Source: Vibrio crassostreae
Lineage (GTDB): Bacteria > Pseudomonadota > Gammaproteobacteria > Enterobacterales > Vibrionaceae
Reading direction: 5' to 3'
Assembly (NCBI RefSeq): GCF_024347415.1
Contig: NZ_AP025477.1
Span: 1,054,001-1,118,000 of the forward strand
Length of the DNA stretch: 64,000 bases
Of this stretch, positions 26,984-36,748 are shown in pieces. Each line of letters begins with the position of its first letter. Position 1 is the first letter of the stretch. A model generated the notes under the pieces. That model saw only the letters and a program-made list of their open reading frames with translations. It was not told where the DNA came from and ran no database searches. The translations under genes were made by a program, and so were the position numbers.

Positions 26984-27481
26984 ATGAACCGTATTGTTTG
27001 GCTATTATTACTCATCGTGACACCCACCGCTTTAGCTTGTAACTTTCATCAAGATCGTGGGCGACTGTTCGTTCCCAACTACCCAGCGATCATGTTGACG
27101 CTGCCAAGCATAATCGAAGCGAGTGAAAGCAATGAGATAGCACAGATTCAAAAACCGCACGCAATGATCAATTGGCTATTGTCCCAGAAGCTCAACAGCA
27201 CCATGCCCGTTGAGCCCTTCACCTTTTATCAAGTTGTTGAGGGACACTACTCTAGCGTCACTGGCCACTCGAGCGGTTGGCTTAGTCAATATCAAGGCGA
27301 AAACAAACCCAAGCTCGGTGAGCTCATGATACTCAGCGAGTTAAGTGTTTTTAATGCACTCTTGGAGCAGCAAATTACCATCGAGCAGGCTTTCGACCAA
27401 AAGTGGATCACCATTAACGGTCCTAAAGCCCAACGACAAGCGGTGAAGACGTGGCTGACTCAAGCTTTTAACCAATCTTAA
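26984..27481 (+). CDS. Small exported protein, possibly SCP2-like at C-terminus
   Basis: A 165-residue protein not firmly recognised. Residues 1-18 are a signal peptide (MNRIVWLLLLIVTPTALA) followed directly by Cys19. The C-terminal 45 residues (NALLEQQITIEQAFDQKWI then ITINGPKAQRQAVKTWL) resemble the closing helix-strand-helix of SCP2-like lipid-binding domains, but the match is weak. A GGAGAG site precedes the ATG. It follows the amidohydrolase in the same direction after an 89-bp gap with a stem-loop, so it may be co-transcribed. Confidence 0.7.
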   Translation: MNRIVWLLLLIVTPTALACNFHQDRGRLFVPNYPAIMLTLPSIIEASESNEIAQIQKPHAMINWLLSQKLNSTMPVEPFTFYQVVEGHYSSVTGHSSGWLSQYQGENKPKLGELMILSELSVFNALLEQQITIEQAFDQKWITINGPKAQRQAVKTWLTQAFNQS

Positions 27482-28023
27482 CGACCACCTACCTGAGTGA
27501 CGTAAAGCGCCTGTACAAGGCTTGATTACCGTTCGGTTATTTACGTCCGTCCATACTCACTTCAGCAAAGCGTCACCCTGCCACCTTACCTATTTAGCAA
27601 ATATTCCTACCAGAGAAACCTAACACCAGAGTCGCTGTGTATGGCTATTTCAGCAACAAACCATTCAATCTTTTCATCAACCCTATTAAGGCCGCGGTTG
27701 ACGCTGAGTGAGGCGGTTATCTTCCTACTCGTTATTATTTTCCTCGATTAGTTCACTGTAATCAGCATATCTTCATGACCTATATCAACAATTTCTCCTT
27801 TGTCCTATCTTGCCAACCTACTGGCCTAAAATGCAAAGCGGAAAGAACGCTCGCTTGCTTTAATGCCCCTAAGAATTGAGTGACACAACGCCTATGAAGG
27901 TAAGAACCTATTCCCCCAATTTTTCATATACGCCGTCACCATTCCATATTTAAACATTGGTCACGCAAGGAAGCACCTTTGTCCATTAATGAATTAAAAA
28001 AGCTATTAATCCGAGGTGAATCC
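27482..28023. other. Long intergenic region
   Basis: No well-supported gene. A 36-codon frame at 27641-27751 encodes a short hydrophobic segment (TLSEAVIFLLVIIFLD) without an RBS. It could be a relic of a membrane protein's N-terminus. The last 100 bases probably carry the promoter of the outer-membrane protein gene at 28024. Confidence 0.4.
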
Positions 28024-28821
28024 ATGAAGAAAACAACTGTTGCTGCGACGCTACTGCTCGTCCTTTCGAGTACCGCAATTGCCGAAGAACAAGAAAGCGA
28101 AGTCATCAACCCTTCCGACCTGACACGCGTTTATACCCAAGCCGCTGTATTTCTAGACTCGAATGCTGACGTTCGCATGTCAGGAATGATGACTGGCGCA
28201 TGGTCTGACGACATTCAATTTGCTGGCTTTGCAGAAGGCACAATTGGTAACGATGACGCTAAAATTGATGGGAAACATAAGGTTGGTACAGATTACCAAA
28301 AAGGTCGTGTGCAGTACTTTCAAGTTCATGCGCTAGACAATCATTTAATGCCGCGCGTTGGCTTCTCGACCGATTTAATCCACCAAAATGGCGAAGCTGG
28401 AACCGCTAAAAATTCAGGATTAAAAGATACAACGCTATTTTCAGCGGGTGTCATCGGCCTGATCAATCCTGCCTACACCTTTGGCGCTAAAGTGTTTCCG
28501 AACATCGCTTACACCACAGGTAACGTGTTTGGTGAAAGTGCAGATGGTTACATGCTAAACATGTTTCTGACGAAAGAAATTGGCGACTCAGGCAGCTTCA
28601 TTCAGTTTTCACCAGAGTACTTCAAAGCAGAAGGTGATGTGGTCTCTATGGAATCAAGCAAACTCAATTTCTTTGTCAGCGCACCGACTCGCTCTGACCG
28701 TACGCAATGGCTAATGACTCGTTTCGAATACGGTTCAGCTGATGTCGTTTTGCCTGATGGTACTGAAATTAACAACGATCCTGAACTACGTGTCGAAATC
28801 GGCATGAAGTGGTTCTTTTAA
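28024..28821 (+). CDS. Outer-membrane beta-barrel protein, unknown family
   Basis: A 265-residue exported protein. The ATG at 28024 has GAGGTGA upstream and gives the signal MKKTTVAATLLLVLSSTAIAEEQ; a frame extending to a TTG at 27979 is unsupported. Alternating amphipathic segments (VQYFQVHALDNHLMPRVGF, SGSFIQFSPEYFKA, RTQWLMTRFEYG) and a terminal MKWFF with C-terminal Phe are typical of a barrel of about 10-12 strands. I do not recognise the family. It heads a group with the small membrane ORF, an unknown helical protein and an OprB-type porin. Confidence 0.72.
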   Translation: MKKTTVAATLLLVLSSTAIAEEQESEVINPSDLTRVYTQAAVFLDSNADVRMSGMMTGAWSDDIQFAGFAEGTIGNDDAKIDGKHKVGTDYQKGRVQYFQVHALDNHLMPRVGFSTDLIHQNGEAGTAKNSGLKDTTLFSAGVIGLINPAYTFGAKVFPNIAYTTGNVFGESADGYMLNMFLTKEIGDSGSFIQFSPEYFKAEGDVVSMESSKLNFFVSAPTRSDRTQWLMTRFEYGSADVVLPDGTEINNDPELRVEIGMKWFF

Positions 28822-28836
28822 CACACAATAATATCA

Positions 28837-28884
28837 AGAGTGTGGGCCTAATAAGCATCAAGCCTTAGGAAGGCCCCACGCTCT
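28837..28884. repeat. Intergenic stem-loop
   Basis: AGAGTGTGGGCCT and AGGCCCCACGCTCT pair with one mismatch and one bulge, 16 bp after the outer-membrane protein stop. There is no T-run. Possibly an mRNA-processing or partial termination site. Confidence 0.5.
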
Positions 28885-28908
28885 GATTGCCACTAGGGAG
28901 CTTTCAGA

Positions 28909-29073
28909 ATGAACAAACCGCTTGTGATAACACTGATCATGCTCTTGATTATGCTGATTGCTCCCCTTGCCTTTGCTCGGTTTGTTCACTACTCAGTAGC
29001 CCAACCGAATTTGGGCTGGGAAGCGAGCCAAACCGATATCAATCATATCCATACACTGCTGCGTGATCGTTAA
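28909..29073 (+). CDS. Small single-span membrane protein (54 aa)
   Basis: ATG at 28909 with GGGAG 8 bases upstream encodes 54 residues. They comprise a short basic N-terminus (MNKP), one strongly hydrophobic helix (about residues 5-23, ending LAFA), then a polar tail ending LLRDR. It may be an anchored peptide or a signal peptide with a short mature part. No family recognised. It is placed between the barrel protein and the helical unknown, in the same direction. Confidence 0.55.
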   Translation: MNKPLVITLIMLLIMLIAPLAFARFVHYSVAQPNLGWEASQTDINHIHTLLRDR

Positions 29074-29122
29074 TCCCTTCCCGTCGCGTTGTACGTTAGA
29101 TAACCTAAACACTGTGGACATC

Positions 29123-29662
29123 ATGACCATCAAACAACCCGAACTGACGGATTTTGTCAGGTTATTTCAGGAAATTATTGCTCATGTTAGGGACGACTCA
29201 GTAAAAATTTTTCCGAAAGAGAAAGGCCGCATTATCGCGCGCGTCGAACAGTTAGTCGAGGACACGTTAGAGAAACAACAAGTGGAAGCTGCACACATAG
29301 ATCAGGCGCTTACATTAGTCGAGCATCTGTCGATTGTGGTCAATCTAAACCGCTACGAACAGTTTAATCAACTGCTAGAGCGAGCACGAAAGGTCGCCAC
29401 TTACTTGCTCAACAACGATGCCGCCTCCCCTTGCCAAGATGAAGAGAAAATGCGTCTGCTATTTTCATATCTTAAGCATCGACAAATGGTATCTAAACCG
29501 ACCCAACTCACTGAAGGCAACGGCCTTCATATTGCCGCCGCTTACCGTAAGGGCTTGCTCAATCTTAGCGAAGCCATCGACGCCTATCGCGCTCAACTTA
29601 CCTGTCAGAATAGGTTGCAATTTGTCCAACTGCGCGCTTCGTGCGTATCAATTACGGCTTAA
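29123..29662 (+). CDS. Uncharacterised helical cytoplasmic protein
   Basis: A 179-residue soluble, largely helical protein (MTIKQPELTDFVRLFQEIIA ...). It has several amphipathic helices, no signal or membrane segment, and no recognised motif. A GTG at 29063 in the same frame would overlap the preceding small ORF by 11 bases and add 20 residues, but it has no RBS. The ATG at 29123 has only a weak one, so the start is uncertain. It lies 40 bp upstream of the OprB-type porin gene and is probably co-transcribed. Confidence 0.6.
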   Translation: MTIKQPELTDFVRLFQEIIAHVRDDSVKIFPKEKGRIIARVEQLVEDTLEKQQVEAAHIDQALTLVEHLSIVVNLNRYEQFNQLLERARKVATYLLNNDAASPCQDEEKMRLLFSYLKHRQMVSKPTQLTEGNGLHIAAAYRKGLLNLSEAIDAYRAQLTCQNRLQFVQLRASCVSITA

Positions 29663-29702
29663 TTAAACCTTAAGTCATATATCGTGATAACAGAGAACTC
29701 AT

Positions 29703-30929
29703 ATGAAACGAGCATCCATCGTACTCGCGTTAACGACCACGGTTAGTGTCTATAGCGCTGAAGCTACCACCAATTCGACCTTTGAAAACACACTTACTCA
29801 AGATTGGTCTGGCGCAAGAACGCATCTCACCGAGTCGGGGGTGACAGTCAATGCCGAGTACACTAACGTCTACCAAGCACCGCTCAATACGACACCAAAT
29901 GACCGCTCCAACACCTCTCACCGTTTTGACCTATTTACCCAACTTGATTTTGCTGCGCTCGGTCTTTGGCAAGGGGGCAAACTTAATACACAAGTGATTG
30001 CCAGTACGGGTAAGGCAAATGATTTTGGCCTTATTCAGCTCTCCAGCCCAAACTCAACCCTGTTCGCTCATGACGATTCAGTGATGGTGACGAGTTTCAA
30101 TTACAACCATGAGCTTAGCCCAGCGACCCAACTCATGATCGGTAAGTTTGATGCGATTGAAATGATGCGCCCAGCCAGTTTCTATGGCGGTGGCACACGC
30201 CATGGCTTTATGAACTTGGCGTTTACTGCGCCGCCTAGTGGTGTAGTGCCACCTTCGTTTTTCGGGGTCATTGCGAATCACAAAGTTGGAAACACACTTT
30301 GGAGCGCGATGGTGTTCGACCCACGAGATCGCTACACCGAAAACTTAAACTCAAGCGGTCTGTTTGACGATGGTGTCAGTGCCAGCTTAGGCTTCGCACA
30401 CTTTACCCAACTGTTTGACCGCCAAACCTTGCTATCACTTAATTATGCTTACAGCACGGAAAAAGGCGCGGACTTTAGCTCACTGACTCCAGACTTAAAC
30501 TTCGATGCGACCGCACAATACAAGTACAACGCACGCTTCCAACTGTCGCACAACTTAGTTGAGCGAGCGGGTAATCCAACGGAATCTTGGGGCTTGCACC
30601 TGCGTGGTTCACTGGCTGACGGTAACCCGAACGTCTTTAACGCGACCTTTGCTGGTGGCTTAGGTGGTAAAGCGCTGTTCTTCGACCGTCCAACGGACAC
30701 TTGGGGGCTCGGTTACTACTACTACGATCTATCCGATGATCTCCAAGACAGCATCAATGCGTTACCAACTCCCTATGAGCTACGAAATGAACAAGGATTC
30801 GAAGCTTACTACGCCTATGAGCCACTACCTTGGTTGACTATCACCACTGATATTCAATACGTCACGTCAGCGCTCAACACCCAAGACAAAGCTTGGTTAG
30901 CGGGTATTCGTACCAACATCCGCTTTTAA
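29703..30929 (+). CDS. OprB-family carbohydrate-selective porin
   Basis: A 408-residue outer-membrane porin with a signal peptide (cleavage near SAEA, residue 19). It shows the OprB start NTLTQDWSGARTHLTESGVTVNAEYTNVY (shown broken), a GGKLNTQV strand, the family's GKFDAIEMMRPASFYGGG-type turn, and ends in NIRF with a terminal Phe. OprB porins pass sugars or other small neutral solutes; in this setting it may admit substrates for the nearby exported hydrolases (inference). Followed by a terminator and a convergent LysR gene. Confidence 0.85.
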   Translation: MKRASIVLALTTTVSVYSAEATTNSTFENTLTQDWSGARTHLTESGVTVNAEYTNVYQAPLNTTPNDRSNTSHRFDLFTQLDFAALGLWQGGKLNTQVIASTGKANDFGLIQLSSPNSTLFAHDDSVMVTSFNYNHELSPATQLMIGKFDAIEMMRPASFYGGGTRHGFMNLAFTAPPSGVVPPSFFGVIANHKVGNTLWSAMVFDPRDRYTENLNSSGLFDDGVSASLGFAHFTQLFDRQTLLSLNYAYSTEKGADFSSLTPDLNFDATAQYKYNARFQLSHNLVERAGNPTESWGLHLRGSLADGNPNVFNATFAGGLGGKALFFDRPTDTWGLGYYYYDLSDDLQDSINALPTPYELRNEQGFEAYYAYEPLPWLTITTDIQYVTSALNTQDKAWLAGIRTNIRF

Positions 30930-30949
30930 TCATTAGCTTGTTCAAGATA

Positions 30950-30982
30950 GCGCTCCATCAATCACGATGGAGCGTCTTTTAG
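30950..30982 (+). terminator. Terminator after the OprB-type porin gene
   Basis: GCGCTCCATC and GATGGAGCGTC pair around AATCAC, followed by TTTT. It overlaps the last bases of the convergent LysR gene. Confidence 0.85.
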
Positions 30983-31869
30983 GCTAGGTATTGCTTGCTT
31001 AATTGGCATACAATGTTGGCTACCTCACGCAATTGCTCATCACTGCGGTAATGAATTGGAAAAAATGCACAAAGGTTATGCGGCTGTGACTGCAAGACTT
31101 CTTCGAGATCAAGCTTGATCAGCCCTTTTTGTGTTACTTGAGAGTTTGCTAGCCATTCTGGAATGATGGTCCAGCCATCTTTCGCGGCCATCTCTAATAA
31201 CAGGTTAGTATCAGTAATAATTTGCGTGTTTACCGACATGGGATAAGCACCGAGTCCCCCCCTTGCCGCACTCTCTGTCATGTACTGTTTCACCAAGCGC
31301 AGTTCATTAAGGCTGACAGACGCCGCCTTCGCCAGTGGGTGCTGATGAGAAAGGTAGGCTGAAAACCGCATCGTTCCTAGATTGATCACATCCAATTCAT
31401 GGGATGTAGCTAGCAAGTTTTCACTCGCCATTAATGCTATATGAGCGATTCCTTGCTTTACCTCAACAAACGCATGTTCACGAACACGGTCAAGAAATTG
31501 GACGTTCAAGTGTGGGAATTGTTCTGATATCGCGACATGAATATTGGTGAGTAATGCCATCGGCACCAAAGAATCGTAACAAATAACCAACTCTGTGCGC
31601 GCCGAGTCATGCAATGAAAGAAGCGTTTCTCGCAAATCCCTTGCATGCTTGGCTAAATACACGGTTCGCTCATAAATCGCATCTGCGGCTTGGGTCGGCG
31701 TTAAGCGCTTACCTTCGAGTTGAAACAAAACCAATCCCGTTGAGTCTTCTAACGCAACAACCTGCTCTCTGACCGTTGTCCGTGTTTTACCTAATATTCG
31801 TCCAGCCTGACTGTAAGAATGCGTCACATAGACCTGATTAAAGCAGTGAATTTGTTCAAGGGTAAACAT
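30979..31869 (-). CDS. LysR-family regulator, paralogue 3
   Basis: A 296-residue LysR protein beginning MFTLEQIHCFNQVYVTHSYS. It is the third member of the local paralogue group (with 23287-24180 and 24210-25118). The start region reads GGAGGGGA-ATG-ATG; the second ATG (31869) has better spacing than the first (31872). It is divergent from the exported M20 amidohydrolase gene at 31997, its probable target. Confidence 0.9.
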   Translation of the reverse strand: MFTLEQIHCFNQVYVTHSYSQAGRILGKTRTTVREQVVALEDSTGLVLFQLEGKRLTPTQAADAIYERTVYLAKHARDLRETLLSLHDSARTELVICYDSLVPMALLTNIHVAISEQFPHLNVQFLDRVREHAFVEVKQGIAHIALMASENLLATSHELDVINLGTMRFSAYLSHQHPLAKAASVSLNELRLVKQYMTESAARGGLGAYPMSVNTQIITDTNLLLEMAAKDGWTIIPEWLANSQVTQKGLIKLDLEEVLQSQPHNLCAFFPIHYRSDEQLREVANIVCQLSKQYLA

Positions 31870-31996
31870 CATTCCCCTCCAGACAATGTACGTATTATCC
31901 TATCATTATGAATTTTTTTGATATTTATATCCATCGTAAAATTACTGTGAAGGTTAATAAAACCAATCGAAAAACGCTTACTAAAGGTGAAACATA

Positions 31997-33319
31997 ATGA
32001 AATTTCTACGAAAAGCTTCGACCCTAGCTATTACGATGGCACTCGCCACATCAGTTAATGCGTCATCCGTTGCAATGACCCAGTTTGTAGACAGCAAAGC
32101 TGAGCGTCTGCAAGAGATTTATAAAGACCTGCATGCTAACCCAGAGCTTGGATTCATGGAATATCGCACTGCGGGTGTCGTGACCGATGAACTAACCAAA
32201 CTCGGCTTTGAGGTAAAAACCGGGATTGGTAAAACCGGCGTGGTCGGTATCTTGGAAAATGGCCCCGGCCCGGTGGTAATGTTCCGTGCCGATATGGATG
32301 CCAACGCGGTCAAAGAAGAAACCGGACTGCCTTATGCCAGCAATGTAAAAGTCACTAACTTAGATGGTGAAGAAACTTATGTTTCGCATATGTGTGGCCA
32401 CGATGCACATACGACCTGGCTGATCGGTTTAGCTAAAGTCATGGCCGAAATGAAGTCTGAGTGGCAAGGCACACTGGTATTGGTTGCTCAACCGGCAGAA
32501 GAGCCGATTGAAGGCGCACAATCTATGGTGCAAGATGGCATGTACACGACTCATGGCGTACCTGAGCCAGATTACTTCATCGCAATGCATACCTTCCCAT
32601 TTGCGACAGGGACAGTACTAGCATCTCCTGGTCGTGTTAGTACCGGCTCTGATCACATTGACGTAACCTTCCACGGCATTGGTGGGCACGGCTCTTCTCC
32701 CCATTTAGCGAAAGATCCAGTGCTGATGGCTGGTCAAGCAATTGTTCAACTACAAACCGTGGTCTCTCGCCACATTGACCCGACCGATGTGTCGGTATTA
32801 ACTGTCGGTTCAGTGCAAGCGGGCGTCGACAACAATGTCATCCCCGAAGAAGCCACGCTAAAACTTAAGCTCCACTTCTCGGATAACGAAGTTCGCAAGC
32901 AGATGCATGAATCCATTACCAACATCGTTAATAATATCGCGCGCTCCAACGGCGTCACAGAAGAAGATCTACCGACAATTACCTACAAAGGCTTCGCTGC
33001 GGCCATGGTCAATGATCCAGAACTGACTAGTCTTATTCAGCAAGAGCTTCGTGACACTGATTATATCAACAAAGTCGTGCCTCAATTCCAAGCCCCGGCA
33101 TCGGATGACGCAACAACCTTAGTTGACCATATCCCAGGGGTAAAAGTCTCTTACCTAGCCGTTGGTTCAGCTGAGCCTAGGCTGGTAGAACAAGCACATA
33201 AAAATGGCCAGCACTTCCCATTTATGAACCACAACTCAGACTACCAAGTTGACCTTGATGCGATCGGTAAAGGGACCAAAGTGGCGTCAGACATCATTCT
33301 TAAGATTATGGAAAAATAG
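31997..33319 (+). CDS. Exported M20-family amidohydrolase/aminoacylase
   Basis: A 440-residue M20D (HipO-type) metallohydrolase with a signal peptide (cleavage near VNA, residue 22). The metal and catalytic motifs are intact: RADMDA (Asp99, Asp101), MCGHDAHTT (Cys133, His135, His138), and the PAEEP pair (Glu168, Glu169). The dimerisation domain follows (DHIDVTFHGIGGHGSSPHLAKDP, shown as two pieces in the protein around 215-237). Relatives cleave N-acyl or N-carbamoyl amino acids and conjugates. A periplasmic version suggests scavenging or inactivation of external N-acylated compounds. Likely LysR-controlled. Confidence 0.9.
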   Translation: MKFLRKASTLAITMALATSVNASSVAMTQFVDSKAERLQEIYKDLHANPELGFMEYRTAGVVTDELTKLGFEVKTGIGKTGVVGILENGPGPVVMFRADMDANAVKEETGLPYASNVKVTNLDGEETYVSHMCGHDAHTTWLIGLAKVMAEMKSEWQGTLVLVAQPAEEPIEGAQSMVQDGMYTTHGVPEPDYFIAMHTFPFATGTVLASPGRVSTGSDHIDVTFHGIGGHGSSPHLAKDPVLMAGQAIVQLQTVVSRHIDPTDVSVLTVGSVQAGVDNNVIPEEATLKLKLHFSDNEVRKQMHESITNIVNNIARSNGVTEEDLPTITYKGFAAAMVNDPELTSLIQQELRDTDYINKVVPQFQAPASDDATTLVDHIPGVKVSYLAVGSAEPRLVEQAHKNGQHFPFMNHNSDYQVDLDAIGKGTKVASDIILKIMEK

Positions 33320-33633
33320 TATTACCTCATTAACGTTATGTAGGGTGCACGGACGCACCTTTATCTTCATCTGCTACCGCGATCCATTCTCCTCTCCACG
33401 AAACTCAACCTCGTCAGAAAACCTGTTGTTTACCCATCCACCCACTCTGTCATCCTAACGAATTCATCACCGATAAAGTCATCCTTCAACGCTGATGCCA
33501 TGCTCGCTACGTCTTTCCCCCTTCCCCCACCGAGACATCCGCTTTACTTTCTTAACCGTAATCATGGTTAAATATCACGCAAAAAAAACGGAGCTCAATT
33601 GAGCTCCGTTTTACGCCTTAATGACGGTATTTG
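33320..33633. other. Intergenic region between convergent genes
   Basis: I see no gene here. It contains only the shared terminator (33587-33614) at its right end. Confidence 0.5.
33587..33614. terminator. Bidirectional terminator
   Basis: AAAACGGAGCTCAA and TTGAGCTCCGTTTT form a perfect 28-bp palindrome with A-tract and T-tract sides. It serves both the M20 gene (plus) and the RND pump gene (minus). Confidence 0.92.
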
Positions 33634-36600
33634 TTATGCTTTCACTTTTTCACGCAGTTTTTGGAACACGGCATAAAAACCTGGTGTCATAATCGAGCCT
33701 ACCGCAAGCACCATCAACATGCCACCCAGCAGGGCAAGACCTGTGGTATTTTGCGCTATTGCGCCCGCACCTTGCGCAAATGCAAGCGGTAATATACCCA
33801 GAATAAAGGACCACGAGGTCATGTTTACCGCTCTAAAGCGCATTTTACCACCTTGAATCGCTGCGTCTTCAATCGAAAGACCTTGTTCTTCACGTTTAAT
33901 CTTAGAGAATTCGACCATCAAGATCGCGTTTTTCGCCGCTAACGATATCAACAGTATCAAACCAATTTGACCGTAAATCGACAGGGCTTGTCCCCCCATC
34001 AGCAACGCCGCATAGGTACCTACAGCCGCCATTGGCGCAACGATGATGATTGCTGCAGGCAGTGCCCAAGACTCATACTGTGCCACTAAGAACAGATAGA
34101 TGAACACCAAGGCTAGAATCATCGCAATCTGCGCGGTACCGCCGGCTTGTTTCTCTTGGAACGCCATGTTAGTCCATTCAAACGTGTAGCCAGTTTCCAG
34201 CACTTCACCTGCAATACGCTCCATCGCTTCAATCGCTTGACCCGATGAGTAACCTGGCGCCGCATTTAGCTGAATACGTGCCGCTGGCAGCATGTTGTAA
34301 CTGGTCACCAAATCTGGTTCAAGTGTCGGTAAAATCGTCGCCACGGTAGACAATGGAACCTGCTTACCACTGTTTGATGGCACATGGATCCGCAGAACGT
34401 CATCTAGATCATTGCGCTGCTCACCTTTGGCCTGAACAAATACACGGTAACTACGCCCATTCAGTGCAAAATCATTCACATAAGAAGACGCAAGATGCGT
34501 GGCCATCGCATCATTGATCGCGCCTAACGTTACGCCCATTTGACGTGCTTTTTCACGGTCAATGTCAATGTGGTAATGAGGAACGTTAGCACGATAGGTG
34601 GTCATCGCACGGGTGATCTCTGGGGCTTGGTTTGCCGCCGCGACCATCGCGTTCGTCATTTGGGACAGTTCTTGCGCACTAAGACCACCTGTGTCTTGCA
34701 ACATGAACTCAAGTGAATCGCCTGCACCCACACCTGGAATCGCCGGCATACCCATAGTAAACGTCACCGCCTTATCGATGCCGTGCAATTGATGATTCAA
34801 ACGCTGTGCAATCGCAGCCTGAGAGTGGTCACCCTCAAGTTCAAGACGCTGATCCCAGTGCTTTAAATTAATGAACATGGTCGCTGAGTTCGACGCAACA
34901 CTACCCGTTATCGCGTTAAAACCAATCGCACCCGCATAGTCTTCGATGGCTGGGTCTAGATTCAAGATCGCTTCAGCCTTACGGATCAGCTCGTGAGTTC
35001 GTTCTTTAGATGCGTTGTCTGGCAAGAACATCGCAAGCGCCAATACCCCTTTATCTTCAGTAGGCACAAACGCGGTTGGTAGCTTAGCGTTCATAGCGAC
35101 CATAGCACCGACTGCGACAGTAAAGGCGACGCCCAACACCAAGCTCTTACGAACCATGAGTGCCACTGCTTTACCATAAGCATTAGTCACACGGTCAAAA
35201 ATACGGTTAAAAGCAACAAACCATTTCGCCGGCTGACTATTACGTTTCATTACCATCGCACACAGGGCTGGAGATAGAGTTAAGGCGTTGATCGCAGACA
35301 ATATTAACGCGATACAAATCGTGATCGAGAACTGCGCAAACATCAAACCGGTAATCCCCGGCAGCATAGCAACAGGAATAAATACTGCGAGCATAACTAG
35401 CGTTGATGCGATGATAGGCCCCGTCACCTCTTTCATGGCTTGAATGGTCGCTTCCTTACTTGACCACTGCGGCTGCTCTTCAAGAATACGTTCGACGTTT
35501 TCTACCACGAGGATCGCGTTATCTACCACAATACCAATCGCAAGAATCAGACCGAATAGTGTCACTGTGTTGATACTAAATCCGCCCATCTGCATAAACG
35601 CAAAAGTACCAATTAAAGACACCGGAATTGCCACTACAGGCGCTAACGTCGCACGCACATTTCCCAAAAATAGGTAAGTCACCGCGATAACCAGCAGAAC
35701 CGCAACAACTAGCGTTTCTACAATACTCTTAATCGATGCCTCTACCGCAAGCGTAGTGTCGTAAGGGATGGCATACGACATGCCAGCTGGCAAAATGGAT
35801 TCAATGTCTTTCAGCACCGATTTTACCGCTTCCCCCGTTTCCAATGCGTTTGCATCCGGGTTCGCTTGCATCATCACTAGCGCAGCTTCTTGACCATTGT
35901 AGTTAGCGTATGCATCGTAGAACTGGCTGCCTATTTCGATATCGGCCACATCCGCAAGGTGAACATGGTTACCATTAGCCAATGTTTTAACAATCACTTT
36001 CTCAAAGTCTTGTGCACTGGTTAAGCGCCCTTGGGTGATCAGGTTAAACTGAAGCGCGGCATTTTCACGGCTCGGGCCTTGACCAATACGGCCAGCAGGG
36101 ACAACAGCATTTTGCTCACGAATCGCATTCTTCACTTCTACGGTGCTCACACCCAGCGCCGCCATACGATCCATATCAAGCCATACACGCATACCATACG
36201 TCGCACCGATGAGGTCACTGGTCGCCAGCCCAGGAACACGCGCAATACGCTCCATGAAGTTGGATTCCACCCACGAGTTCAACTCAAGCTCAGACAGTGA
36301 CTGATTTTCAGAGTAAAATGCAACCGCAAGCAAATCATCCGGTGTCGCTTTACGGATACGAATACCACGCGCACGCACTTCGAACGGCAACATGTTTTCC
36401 GCTACTGCCACACGGTTTGAAACGTTAACCATCGCCATGTCAGAATCAACGCTGTTGTCAAAGGTGATATTTAAGAAATAACGGCCATCGTTAGTCGAAC
36501 GTGACTGCATGTACACCATGCCATCTACACCGTTTACCTCTTCTTCGATTGGGTTACCAATCACCTCTTTGACTGTTTCAGCACTCGCCCCCGGCAAAAC

Positions 36601-36744
36601 AGCAATCACGCGCACCTGAGGCGGTGTCACACTGGGGTATTCGGAAATTGGCATAGTTTTAATCGCAATCAAACCGATCAAGGTCAGAAAGATCGAAATG
36701 ACAAACGCAAATTTTGGTCTATTGATGAAAAATTGACTTAGCAT
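33634..36744 (-). CDS. RND efflux pump, HAE1 (AcrB-type) inner-membrane transporter
   Basis: A 1036-residue proton-driven multidrug exporter, the usual AcrB-type length. It starts [22 protein letters not shown]4 carries the proton-relay pair in [17 protein letters not shown] (in this branch VVDN rather than the longer DD motif), and TM10 carries the lysine in [17 protein letters not shown]. The porter domains and a [15 protein letters not shown] loop are complete. It forms a tripartite pump with the membrane fusion protein (4 bp upstream) and the TolC-like protein encoded first in the operon. Substrates are unknown. Confidence 0.93.
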   Translation of the reverse strand: MLSQFFINRPKFAFVISIFLTLIGLIAIKTMPISEYPSVTPPQVRVIAVLPGASAETVKEVIGNPIEEEVNGVDGMVYMQSRSTNDGRYFLNITFDNSVDSDMAMVNVSNRVAVAENMLPFEVRARGIRIRKATPDDLLAVAFYSENQSLSELELNSWVESNFMERIARVPGLATSDLIGATYGMRVWLDMDRMAALGVSTVEVKNAIREQNAVVPAGRIGQGPSRENAALQFNLITQGRLTSAQDFEKVIVKTLANGNHVHLADVADIEIGSQFYDAYANYNGQEAALVMMQANPDANALETGEAVKSVLKDIESILPAGMSYAIPYDTTLAVEASIKSIVETLVVAVLLVIAVTYLFLGNVRATLAPVVAIPVSLIGTFAFMQMGGFSINTVTLFGLILAIGIVVDNAILVVENVERILEEQPQWSSKEATIQAMKEVTGPIIASTLVMLAVFIPVAMLPGITGLMFAQFSITICIALILSAINALTLSPALCAMVMKRNSQPAKWFVAFNRIFDRVTNAYGKAVALMVRKSLVLGVAFTVAVGAMVAMNAKLPTAFVPTEDKGVLALAMFLPDNASKERTHELIRKAEAILNLDPAIEDYAGAIGFNAITGSVASNSATMFINLKHWDQRLELEGDHSQAAIAQRLNHQLHGIDKAVTFTMGMPAIPGVGAGDSLEFMLQDTGGLSAQELSQMTNAMVAAANQAPEITRAMTTYRANVPHYHIDIDREKARQMGVTLGAINDAMATHLASSYVNDFALNGRSYRVFVQAKGEQRNDLDDVLRIHVPSNSGKQVPLSTVATILPTLEPDLVTSYNMLPAARIQLNAAPGYSSGQAIEAMERIAGEVLETGYTFEWTNMAFQEKQAGGTAQIAMILALVFIYLFLVAQYESWALPAAIIIVAPMAAVGTYAALLMGGQALSIYGQIGLILLISLAAKNAILMVEFSKIKREEQGLSIEDAAIQGGKMRFRAVNMTSWSFILGILPLAFAQGAGAIAQNTTGLALLGGMLMVLAVGSIMTPGFYAVFQKLREKVKA

Positions 36745-36748
36745 GATC

